A model generated the notes under the pieces. That model made no database searches. It had not been told where the DNA came from and saw nothing but the letters and a program-made list of their open reading frames with translations. Positions 8,301 to 16,230 of a DNA stretch of 40,968 bases are shown here, piece by piece. Each line of letters begins with the position of its first letter. The stretch's first letter is position 1. Source of the DNA: Acetobacteraceae bacterium (GTDB taxonomy: Bacteria; Pseudomonadota; Alphaproteobacteria; Acetobacterales; Acetobacteraceae); contig JANXRN010000405.1 of the NCBI GenBank assembly GCA_025352995.1, positions 1 through 40,968 on the forward strand. The letters are read 5' to 3'. Both the position numbers and the translations under genes were made by a program.

Positions 8301-9524
8301 ATGACCACGCCGACACAAAGCAACGCTGTCGGCTGGTATCTGGGCAGTGTCGGCACCTTCATGATCCCGGCTGGCATTCAGATGGTGCTGCTGCCCTATC
8401 TGCTGGCGATTGAACTGCACCAGCCCGCGGCACGTCTTGGCATTACCCAGATGTTCGGGCAGTTGCCCACCCTGATGTTCCTGCTGTTCGGCGGCTGGCT
8501 GGCCGACAAAATCGATCCGCGCCGCCTGCTGATGGGCCTGCACGCAGCCGCGGCCTTGATGCCGCTGATCCTGGCGTATTTTCTCTGGCGCCGCGAAGTG
8601 ACCGAGGGCGTGTTGATGCTCTATGCCCTCGCCTGGGGGCTTGTGACCGCGTTTGCCATGCCCGCCCGCGACGGCATGCTGCGGCGCGTCGCGGGGACCA
8701 ATATTCAGCGCATGGTGACCTTGGCGCTCGGCATCCAGTTTGGCACCCAATTGCTCGGCCAGGCGTTCGGCGGGCGCGCGGCGCAGTTCGGGGCGGAAAG
8801 CATCGTGCTGGTGCAAAGCCTGGTGCTGGCGATCGGGATCATCGCCGCCAGCCGCTTGCCCGCCGGTCGGACGGCGCCAGCGGCCGCCCAAGCCGGGCGC
8901 CAGTCATTACTTGATGTGCTGGGTGCTGGCATGTCGATGATCTTCACCGATGCGCCGATGCGGGCTGCTTTCCTGATCATGCTCGGCGTTGGGATCTTTT
9001 TCAGCGGCGTGATCGTGGTGGTGATCCCCCTGTCGGTGCGCGACATTTACGCTGGCGGTGCGCCGGATATCGCCGCCGCCTTCATGATGTTCGGCCTTGG
9101 GACGCTGGCCAGTATCGCGCTGCTGACCCGGCATGGCGGCCTCGCGCTGCCGGGGCGGGCGATGGTGCTGTCGATGGTATCAGGCTGTAGCGCGTTGCTG
9201 CCGCTCGCTTTCGCCCCGCCCTTCTGGCTGTTCAATGCCTGCATTTTCGTCTGGGGCATGAGCGGGGGAATCGCCATGTCCATGTCACGCACCATCCTGC
9301 AGGAACGCGCGCCGCCAACCCATCAGTCGCGAGTGATGGCCGCCCATGCCCTGTCCACCGCCGGCGGCGGGCCGCTCGGCTCCTTGCTGATGGGATTTAC
9401 CGTGACCGTTCTCGGGGTGCGCTGGGCGGTGCTGGTGCCGGTGGCAGGCGTGGCCATCACCACCATCCTGGTCGTCGCCACCCATACGATCTGGCGTCTG
9501 CGGTCACCGAGCTTGCTGGCTTGA
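8301..9524 (+). CDS. Major facilitator superfamily transporter
   Basis: A 407-residue protein with about 10-12 hydrophobic segments. The loop GGWLADKIDPRRLLM (from about residue 67) is the MFS motif A between helices 2 and 3. Overall it resembles proton-driven drug or enterobactin-type exporters with one short central loop (about residues 190-205, ending the first half). Start ATG 8301 is preceded by AAGGGA; a longer frame reaching back to 8178 would overlap the smc end and the repeat and is rejected. The substrate is unknown. Its last codons and stop (9471-9526) are repeated at 82 % identity 2.2 kb downstream, beyond the LysR/SbtA pair. Confidence 0.9.
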   Translation: MTTPTQSNAVGWYLGSVGTFMIPAGIQMVLLPYLLAIELHQPAARLGITQMFGQLPTLMFLLFGGWLADKIDPRRLLMGLHAAAALMPLILAYFLWRREVTEGVLMLYALAWGLVTAFAMPARDGMLRRVAGTNIQRMVTLALGIQFGTQLLGQAFGGRAAQFGAESIVLVQSLVLAIGIIAASRLPAGRTAPAAAQAGRQSLLDVLGAGMSMIFTDAPMRAAFLIMLGVGIFFSGVIVVVIPLSVRDIYAGGAPDIAAAFMMFGLGTLASIALLTRHGGLALPGRAMVLSMVSGCSALLPLAFAPPFWLFNACIFVWGMSGGIAMSMSRTILQERAPPTHQSRVMAAHALSTAGGGPLGSLLMGFTVTVLGVRWAVLVPVAGVAITTILVVATHTIWRLRSPSLLA

Positions 9525-9526
9525 TG
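9471..9526 (+). repeat. Direct repeat, left copy (MFS gene 3' end)
   Basis: 56 bp covering the last codons and stop of the MFS gene. It aligns without gaps to 11656-11711 with 46 of 56 identical bases by hand count, including the exact 20-mer GATCTGGCGTCTGCGGTCAC. The two copies bracket the LysR regulator and SbtA-like permease. Confidence 0.8.
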
Positions 9527-9626
9527 CAGCGGGCGTAGAGCGAAATTATGATTGGGTGCATCCTCGGATGCCTCTAAACCCCTGTTTTCAAAATCATCTT
9601 GAACCGTCCAAACGAAGCCGTTTTGC

Positions 9627-9643
9627 CGGAACATGCTGTTCCG
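9627..9643. other. Small hairpin between convergent genes
   Basis: A perfect 7-bp stem, CGGAACA/TGTTCCG with a TGC loop, in the 163-bp gap between the stops of the convergent MFS and LysR genes. No T-tract follows it in either direction, so it is at best a weak transcript-end hairpin. Nothing else recognisable was seen in this gap. Confidence 0.3.
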
Positions 9644-9687
9644 CGTGATCGAGGCCCGAAGCTGACGCAACCCCAAACAATCAGGCT

Positions 9688-10548
9688 CTAACGGGCAATT
9701 TCGAGCGCCCGCACGATTTGCAGCGCCAGCACGCGGGCCGGCGCTGAAAGTGCGTGCGCCGATATCAAGGCAATTTCGGTATGGGCCAATTGCGGCAACC
9801 CGTGCTGCGACATGGCAAGATCGGGTGGCACCATGCCGCGCGGCAAGGCGGTGAAGCCAAGCCCGGCACGCACCGCCGCCAATGTCCCGGACAGCGCCGC
9901 ACAACTATATGCGACCCGAAATTCCCGCCCCACCCGTGCCAACGCGCCGGTGATCCGTTTGCGATAAACGCAGGGCTCGGGCGATACCACCAGCGGCAGC
10001 ACGGCATCAGCCGCGGGCAGCGGCCGGGCGCCGACCCAGACCAGATCCTCCCCCCAAACCCGCACCCCGCCGGCCACCCGGCTCTGAGGCTCGCGCTTTA
10101 CCAGCAGCAGGTCGAACGGCGCCACGCGATGCTGGTCGAGCAGGTTGAGGGTCAGGTCGCAGGTCACTTCGAGCAGCACCGCCGGGTGATCGGTGGCAAA
10201 GCCGGCGAGCACGGTGGGAAGGTGAACAGTCGCGAAATCCTCAGGCGTGCCCAGGCGAATCCGTCCGGCGAGTTGGGGTTCGGTTGCACGCCGGAGTACA
10301 TCATCGTTCATCGTCAGGAGCCGCCTTGCGTCGTCGAGAAAAATCTGGCCGTACGACGATAGCCGCACTGCCCGAGATGAACGGAGCAGCAAACGGTGGC
10401 CCAGCATGCTTTCAAGCCGCTGAATTTGCAATGAAATGGTCGATTGGTTGCGCAACAGCTCCACCGCCGCACGCGAAAAGCTGCCGGTCCGCGCGACCGT
10501 TTCAAAGCTGCGCAGCAGGTCCAGATCGAGGGAGCGGGCCAAGGCCAT
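9688..10548 (-). CDS. LysR-family transcriptional regulator
   Basis: A 286-residue LTTR. The N-terminal winged helix-turn-helix runs over about residues 7-65 (LDLLRSFETVARTGSFSRAA, then LLRNQSTISLQIQRLE), followed by a linker helix and a periplasmic-binding-like effector domain (about 92-285). I chose ATG 10548; a TTG one codon upstream is possible. It is divergent from the SbtA-like permease across a short A/T-rich gap with an inverted repeat, so it most likely controls that gene and itself. LysR relatives (CcmR, CmpR, CbbR) control inorganic-carbon genes in other bacteria, but nothing in this protein proves that link. The effector is unknown. Confidence 0.92.
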   Translation of the reverse strand: MALARSLDLDLLRSFETVARTGSFSRAAVELLRNQSTISLQIQRLESMLGHRLLLRSSRAVRLSSYGQIFLDDARRLLTMNDDVLRRATEPQLAGRIRLGTPEDFATVHLPTVLAGFATDHPAVLLEVTCDLTLNLLDQHRVAPFDLLLVKREPQSRVAGGVRVWGEDLVWVGARPLPAADAVLPLVVSPEPCVYRKRITGALARVGREFRVAYSCAALSGTLAAVRAGLGFTALPRGMVPPDLAMSQHGLPQLAHTEIALISAHALSAPARVLALQIVRALEIAR

Positions 10549-10585
10549 CAATCATTGTCTTTCACAATACAACGCACCTAAATTA

Positions 10586-10602
10586 TCAATTTTTCTCATT
10601 GA
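10586..10602. promoter_or_regulatory. Candidate LysR operator between divergent genes
   Basis: Inverted repeat TCAAT-N7-ATTGA (10586-10590 and 10598-10602), extended on both sides by AATT with a one-base offset. It lies in the A/T-rich gap between the LysR start (10548) and the permease start (10617). It fits the loose T-N11-A dyad seen at many LTTR sites. Binding is inferred from position and symmetry only. Confidence 0.5.
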
Positions 10603-10616
10603 ATTGCCACTGCTAA

Positions 10617-11594
10617 ATGAACGTCATGTCAATTTTCGATCTGGCTCGCGTCAACCTGCTATCCGCCCAACCATTGTGCTTCGCGGTCGGTGCCCTTGCC
10701 GTGGCACTCCGCGGCGACCTCAAGCTGCCGCGCCAGGCGTTTGATACGCTTGCCATATATCTTATGCTCTCCATCGGTTTGCGCGGCGGCACCGAACTTG
10801 CCGAAATCCGGGCGGCCAGCATTGCCGGGCCTGCCCTGGTGGCGTTCGGTCTTGGGGTTGCCATACCGGTCTGGTGCTTTTTCGGGTTGCGCTGGAGGGG
10901 GCGGCTTTCGGTTGCCGACGCCGCGTCGCTCGCGGCCCACTACGGATCCGTGTCGGCAGTGACCTTCGCAGCGTCGCTGGCCTATGTCGAGGCGATCGGC
11001 GCCAAACCGGAAAGCTTCATGCCCGCCTTGCTGACCATGATGGAGGCCCCGGCGATCGTTGTGGCCCTGGTTTTGGCGCGTCGCAGCGGGGCGGGTCATG
11101 GTGGGTTCGGGGCCGTGCTTGGCGAAGTACTGGGCGGCAAGAGCGTCCTGCTGCTAGTCGGCGGGCTTGTCATTGGCAGTGCGATTGGACCGGTCGGGTA
11201 TGGCAAAATCAAACCCTTTTTTGGTGATCTTTTTCCAGGCGCGCTTTGCCTGTTCATGCTGGAACTCGGCTCACTGGCCGCGAGCAGACTGGATGACCTT
11301 CGCAAAACCGGTTGGTTTATCGTTGGATTTGCGACTTTTATGCCCCTTCTGCATGGCCTGATCGGCGTGTTTCTCGGGCATCAAGCGGGGCTGTCGATGG
11401 GCGGCGCGACAGTGATTGGAACCTTGGCGGCGAGCGCAAGCTACATTGCCGCACCGGCGGCGATCCGGGTCGGGTTGCCGCAGGCCAATCTTGCGCTCAG
11501 CCTCGCAGCCTCGCTCGCGGTGACCTTCCCGTTCAACCTTGTGGTCGGTTTGCCGGTCTATGCCGGATTTGCCCGCTGGCTGGGCGGCAATTGA
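10617..11594 (+). CDS. SbtA-type sodium-dependent bicarbonate permease
   Basis: A 325-residue membrane protein with about 10 hydrophobic segments. Family-typical segments are AAHYGSVSAVTFAAS (about residues 106-120) and, near the C-terminus, ASASYIAAPAAIRVGLPQAN followed by ALSLAASLAVTFPFNLVVG. These mark the SbtA (formerly DUF897) family, which imports bicarbonate with sodium in cyanobacteria. The gene is divergent from a LysR regulator. No PII-like sbtB partner, carbonic anhydrase or RuBisCO gene is visible nearby. ATG 10617 has no strong Shine-Dalgarno site; ATG 10626 is an alternative. Transport of another anion is possible, since many non-cyanobacterial members are untested. Confidence 0.85.
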   Translation: MNVMSIFDLARVNLLSAQPLCFAVGALAVALRGDLKLPRQAFDTLAIYLMLSIGLRGGTELAEIRAASIAGPALVAFGLGVAIPVWCFFGLRWRGRLSVADAASLAAHYGSVSAVTFAASLAYVEAIGAKPESFMPALLTMMEAPAIVVALVLARRSGAGHGGFGAVLGEVLGGKSVLLLVGGLVIGSAIGPVGYGKIKPFFGDLFPGALCLFMLELGSLAASRLDDLRKTGWFIVGFATFMPLLHGLIGVFLGHQAGLSMGGATVIGTLAASASYIAAPAAIRVGLPQANLALSLAASLAVTFPFNLVVGLPVYAGFARWLGGN

Positions 11595-11655
11595 GGCCGG
11601 CTTATCGATTGCACCGCCTATTTCACCACGCGCGCAGTGACCAGCGGCAAGCCCG

Positions 11656-11711
11656 GTGGTCAGCACCCATGCGATCTGGCGTCTGCGGTCACGCAGCCTT
11701 CTTGCCTGATG
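11656..11711 (+). pseudogene. Remnant of an MFS gene 3' end (direct repeat, right copy)
   Basis: Translates on the + strand as VVSTHAIWRLRSRSLLA-stop, against VVATHTIWRLRSPSLLA-stop at the true MFS end. No longer MFS-like frame continues upstream, so only the tail survives. It overlaps the last codons of the antisense DUF2442 gene. Together with 9471-9526 it brackets the LysR/SbtA pair, either as a scar of an insertion or as the relic of a tandem duplication. Confidence 0.7.
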
Positions 11712-12123
11712 GCCGCCCACCCTTTTTGCCGTTTTCCCGCGCACTCTGCGCCTTGGCTCCGGATTTCACCGCCCCGCCGCGCGCGGCAAACATGCTGGCC
11801 AGGACCGGTGCCGGCACCATCGCCGGCAAAGCGGCCTTGATCATGCCATCGACTAGAATGTGAATGTCGAGCGCTTCGATTTCGATAATCGAACCATCCG
11901 GCCACAGCACCATGGCGCCAAGATCATCGGGCATCGCATCGTGCAAATCCGCAATCAATGCCCGTGGGATGACAAATCCCGCGCCATTGAGCGTGATGAT
12001 CTCGATCGCGTCCCGCGCGACGGCATAGCTCGCCGACCGCGCGCGAAACTCGGACGCTGCCTGGCTTTTACCCACATCGCGCGCCCGGGTAATTTCGCCA
12101 TCGGTCACCACAAATCCGCTCAT
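11689..12123 (-). CDS. DUF2442 domain protein with basic GRP tail
   Basis: A 144-residue protein. The middle (about 45-85: AIEIITLNGAGFVIPRALI, then LWPDGSIIEIEALDIHILVDGM) matches my memory of DUF2442, a small family often coded beside DUF4160 in toxin-antitoxin-like pairs. The tail ends in a basic ENGKKGGRPSGKK segment that resembles an AT-hook-type DNA contact. Its ATG overlaps the stop of the DUF4160 gene (ATGA), so translation is probably coupled. Its final codons read antisense through the MFS remnant, so the 3' end may have been acquired. Function unknown; antitoxin or DNA-binding partner is a guess. Confidence 0.7.
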   Translation of the reverse strand: MSGFVVTDGEITRARDVGKSQAASEFRARSASYAVARDAIEIITLNGAGFVIPRALIADLHDAMPDDLGAMVLWPDGSIIEIEALDIHILVDGMIKAALPAMVPAPVLASMFAARGGAVKSGAKAQSARENGKKGGRPSGKKAA

Positions 12124-12515
12124 GATATGTCTCCCGCAACCACGCGATCCATCTTGCCGTCCTCGAAAACCAAAGTCACAAACCCATCTTCCGGATCATA
12201 GTTTGCCGACTTGATCATGCCTACGCCGGTTCGCCGATTTTCCAGGCATGTTGTGCGCTGGATCGCCCACCATGCCGCCCGACACGCGCCGATTGCATCT
12301 GCCACCTCGCCCATTAGCAACTTGATCTGCGGTCGCGTGACCATGCGTTCGGTCGGCGCAATGCTCATCACCACAACCTCATCCGTCAAATAGTCGAATG
12401 CCAACCGCACCACCCAGCCCTCGCCACGATGCCGCGCATGGACATGCGATGGACAATGATCATTGCTGGCAATAATCACCTGGGCGCCACAGGCAGAGTC
12501 GAACAGCTTCACCAT
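12120..12515 (-). CDS. DUF4160 domain protein
   Basis: A 131-residue protein from ATG 12515. The motif ASNDHCPSHVHARH (about 16-29) is the DUF4160 signature. The end (DGFVTLVFEDGKMDRVVAGD) looks like the start of a DUF2442 domain, so this may be a small fusion. A longer version from GTG 12593 would overlap the leuA stop (GTGA) but would translate through a hairpin, so I prefer the ATG. It lies 75 bp downstream of leuA on the same strand and is coupled to the DUF2442 gene. Pairs of these two families are common on mobile DNA and are suspected toxin-antitoxin modules; their activity is not established. Confidence 0.72.
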   Translation of the reverse strand: MVKLFDSACGAQVIIASNDHCPSHVHARHRGEGWVVRLAFDYLTDEVVVMSIAPTERMVTRPQIKLLMGEVADAIGACRAAWWAIQRTTCLENRRTGVGMIKSANYDPEDGFVTLVFEDGKMDRVVAGDIS

Positions 12516-12555
12516 CGCGGATATAAACCCATCAGCTTGGGTTTTCAACCACGCA

Positions 12556-12581
12556 CCCGCCAGCCTTTTTCGACTGGCGGG
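12556..12581 (-). terminator. Hairpin just after leuA
   Basis: An 8-bp perfect stem, CCCGCCAG (12556-12563) and CTGGCGGG (12574-12581), beginning nine bases past the leuA stop in the direction of transcription. No U-tract follows, so it is either a weak terminator or an mRNA 3' stabiliser that lowers expression of the DUF4160/DUF2442 pair downstream. Confidence 0.5.
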
Positions 12582-12589
12582 CCGCCGGT

Positions 12590-14176
<1,587 letters not shown>

Positions 14177-14280
14177 GGTGGCGATCCTCGGGGAGAAATT
14201 GACGTGTACGGCGTCAGGCGCTTGCAGCGCCTTTTGACCCCTGAGTGCCGCCGCACCAAAGCGGCAAGACGCTCAGGGGC
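14177..14280 (-). promoter_or_regulatory. leuA attenuator hairpins
   Basis: On the leuA strand, CCCCTGAG (complement of 14272-14279) can pair with CTCAGGGG (complement of 14238-14245). The first arm contains the leader-peptide stop codon. A second stem, GGCGCT/AGCGCC (14217-14222 and 14226-14231), is flanked by complementary GTCA and TGAC. An overlapping TGACG/CGTCA pairing is also possible nearer leuA. Mutually exclusive stems behind a leucine-rich leader fit attenuation. No clean U-tract is seen after a stem on this strand, so the block could act on leuA translation rather than on termination. Confidence 0.6.
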
Positions 14281-14368
14281 AGATAAGAAGGAGGGGAAGC
14301 AGCGCGCAGGCCGGCCGCCGCGCAAACGCGCGAAAATTTGGCTCGGGGCTGTGGGCGCCGGATTGCAT
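14273..14368 (-). CDS. leuA leader peptide
   Basis: A 31-codon reading frame, ATG 14368 to TGA 14273, ending ALLPLLLICP. Five of its last nine residues are leucine, encoded by CTG, CTT, CTC, CTT and CTT, and the stop lies inside the arm of a stable hairpin. This is the arrangement of a leucine attenuation leader: ribosomes stalling on the Leu codons would change which hairpin forms ahead of leuA. I see no good Shine-Dalgarno site for the ATG, so the true start may be another codon. The leucine run and its position are the strong evidence. Confidence 0.65.
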   Translation of the reverse strand: MQSGAHSPEPNFRAFARRPACALLPLLLICP

Positions 14369-14437
14369 GGCAAGCAGGCTAGCGGCGCGGACGCGTCGAT
14401 GCAAGCATAAGGCCCGCAAGACCTATCGGGGAAACAC

Positions 14438-15442
14438 ATGTCCGCCATCCGCCACCGCCTTGTGCTCTGCCGCGCGCTCCACCCGACCGCGATGGAAATG
14501 ATCGCCGGCCGCCGCGATATCGATCTGCGGGTGCTGACCGATCAGTTTCGCGGCCCGCCATTGCAGGCCGAGCTCACCGAAGCCATGAAAACCGCCGACG
14601 GCGTTATGATCGGGCTGGAGAAAATCACCGATGCCATGCTCGCCGGCGCGCCCGATCTGCGGGTGATCAGCCGTTTCGGCGTCGGGTTCGATAATCTCGA
14701 CATCCCGGCCTGCACCCAACGCCGAGTTCTGGTCGGTGTGGTCAACGGCGCCAACGATTTGTCGGTCGCCGAGCACGCCATGATGCTGATGCTGACGACG
14801 GCGCGGCGCACCCTTGAAATGGATGCCAGCGTGCGCGCCGGCACCTGGATGGTGCAGTCCGGCCGTCGCATGCATGAACTCGCCGGCCGCCGCGTGCTCG
14901 TCGTCGGATATGGCCGCATCGGCACCCGCGTCGCCCGGCTCTGCGCCGCCTTCGGCATGGACGTCGCCGTGCACGACCCGAATTTCCCCACCCCCCGCAT
15001 CGCCGCCGATGGCCATATCCCGGCGCCTGATCTGATGGCAGCCGTCGCCGAAGCCGATATCGTCACCCTCCACTGCCCGCTCGAAGCCGCCACACGCGGC
15101 ATGGTCAACACCGCCTTCCTTGCCGCGATGCAACCCCACGCCTGGTTGATCAACACCGCCCGCGGCGGCCTGGTCGATGAAGCCGCCCTCGCCCACGCGC
15201 TCTCCAACGGTATCATCGAGGCCGCCGGCGTCGACGTGCTGGTCACCGAACCGCCTAATCCGGAAAACCCGCTGTTCAAGCTGCCCAATGTCGTGCTCAG
15301 CCCCCACAACGCCGCCGCGCCGCTTGAATGCTACGCCAAAATGTCGCGCCGGGCGGTGAGCAATTTGCTCGATTACTTTGATGGGGTGATCGATCCTGGC
15401 TATACGGTTAATCCTGAGGTGCTCGGGCGGAACCAAGGGTAA
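14438..15442 (+). CDS. D-2-hydroxyacid dehydrogenase (NAD(P)-dependent)
   Basis: A 334-residue enzyme of the family that includes phosphoglycerate and glyoxylate/hydroxypyruvate dehydrogenases; it interconverts 2-oxoacids and D-2-hydroxyacids. The Rossmann fingerprint is GYGRIG (157-162) with Asp180 ending the second strand, which favours NAD. The catalytic set is Arg242 (NTARGGLVDE), Glu271 (TEPP) and His290 (LSPHNAA). It lacks the ACT domain of long SerA proteins. ATG 14438 follows CGGGGA. It is divergent from leuA. Because a glycerate kinase lies elsewhere in the window, hydroxypyruvate/glyoxylate reduction is possible but unproven. Confidence 0.93.
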   Translation: MSAIRHRLVLCRALHPTAMEMIAGRRDIDLRVLTDQFRGPPLQAELTEAMKTADGVMIGLEKITDAMLAGAPDLRVISRFGVGFDNLDIPACTQRRVLVGVVNGANDLSVAEHAMMLMLTTARRTLEMDASVRAGTWMVQSGRRMHELAGRRVLVVGYGRIGTRVARLCAAFGMDVAVHDPNFPTPRIAADGHIPAPDLMAAVAEADIVTLHCPLEAATRGMVNTAFLAAMQPHAWLINTARGGLVDEAALAHALSNGIIEAAGVDVLVTEPPNPENPLFKLPNVVLSPHNAAAPLECYAKMSRRAVSNLLDYFDGVIDPGYTVNPEVLGRNQG

Positions 15443-15448
15443 GGTATT

Positions 15449-15472
15449 CTTCTTTTTATGAACAAAAAGAAG
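15449..15472 (+). repeat. Palindromic intergenic repeat, copy 2 (after the dehydrogenase)
   Basis: Arms CTTCTTTTT and AAAAAGAAG around ATGAAC, then CAAAAAAACTT. The core starts 6 bp after the dehydrogenase stop. Its outer flank, read on the other strand, includes GCCAACGGCAAGG, related to flanks of other copies. It is in inverted orientation to copy 3, and the two enclose the 172-residue hypothetical gene. Confidence 0.85.
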
Positions 15473-15567
15473 CAAAAAAACTTCATCCGTTCCTTGCCGT
15501 TGGCGCACCTACTCTCGCAATTAATTTTGATATCGTAACAAAATAAGCGTGCCTATCCTATGTCGCC

Positions 15568-16086
15568 CTATAGCCATTCTAAGCGTCCGGTGGGGCCGAC
15601 CACCATCTGCGCGCCCCGACCGGCCTCGACCCAGGCCGGCGGCGGCCAAGCCACGTCGCGCTTCACCTTCGCCACCGTCTTCCCAGGCGGCACAAACAGC
15701 ATCCTCTCCAGCGCCGCCACGATCTTCCGCGCCTGCGGGACCTCGGCCAGAAACCGCGCACACTCCTCCTGACTGACCATCAACTGCCAATCACCAATCT
15801 TCTGATGAACATCCGGCATCCGCGCGACCAGCCAACCATGGCCGGTGGGAAAGCTGATCTTGGGATTGCGCACCCGATCCGGGGTGTTCCCGGCTTGCGA
15901 CGGGCGCGCCCGTGGCACAGGCAGCGTCCCAGCCCGCCACTGCGTCAGCAGTCTTTCCAAGCGCCGCCCCATGGCGCCCACCCGGTTCCACAGCATCCGG
16001 ATGAACTCCGGCTTGCGTTGGTCGCGCCGACCCAGCACGCCAATGGCGGCTTGCAGCAGCGTGAAGAAGCAGGTGAACGAAACCAT
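15568..16086 (-). CDS. Hypothetical protein inside an inverted repeat pair
   Basis: A 172-residue protein that I do not recognise as a named family. It begins with a short hydrophobic stretch (SFTCFFTLLQAAIGVLG), then a basic helix-rich region, a Pro/Arg segment (PVPRARPSQAG), a compact middle (PTGHGWLVARMPDVHQKIGDWQ) and a Trp/Pro-rich end. I have a vague impression of similar lineage-restricted proteins in Acetobacteraceae. ATG 16086 has AGGG 7-8 nt upstream. It is antisense to both neighbours and lies between two inverted copies of the palindromic repeat, so it may be the cargo of a small mobile unit. No transposase motif is visible. Confidence 0.65.
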   Translation of the reverse strand: MVSFTCFFTLLQAAIGVLGRRDQRKPEFIRMLWNRVGAMGRRLERLLTQWRAGTLPVPRARPSQAGNTPDRVRNPKISFPTGHGWLVARMPDVHQKIGDWQLMVSQEECARFLAEVPQARKIVAALERMLFVPPGKTVAKVKRDVAWPPPAWVEAGRGAQMVVGPTGRLEWL

Positions 16087-16184
16087 ATCGCAACCCTACA
16101 AGTTCATGATATGTTCCGTCAAGCCTATTCTCTCCAATTTCCCAACCCAACGGGCAGGGAGTAACGTCAGAGAAAGTTTTTTTG

Positions 16185-16208
16185 GTTCTTTTTGTTCACA
16201 AAAAGAAC
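16185..16208 (-). repeat. Palindromic intergenic repeat, copy 3 (before the decarboxylase)
   Basis: Perfect arms GTTCTTTTTGT and ACAAAAAGAAC around TC, preceded by AAAGTTTTTTTG. The outer flank CAGGGAGTAACGTC (16155-16168) recurs in the flank of copy 7. The core ends 22 bp before the decarboxylase start. Inverted relative to copy 2. Confidence 0.88.
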
Positions 16209-16230
16209 AATCTTTCTCAAAGGACCCAAA

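Noticed and set aside
16185-16197. GTTC-N5-GTTC inside repeat copies 3, 5 and 8 as possible LexA boxes
   Set aside because: The alphaproteobacterial SOS box needs a 7-base spacer; here it is 5, and the match arises from the palindrome itself.
16192-16230. Start of the decarboxylase inside repeat copy 3
   Set aside because: The extra residues are a translation of the repeat; ATG 16231 has its own ribosome site.
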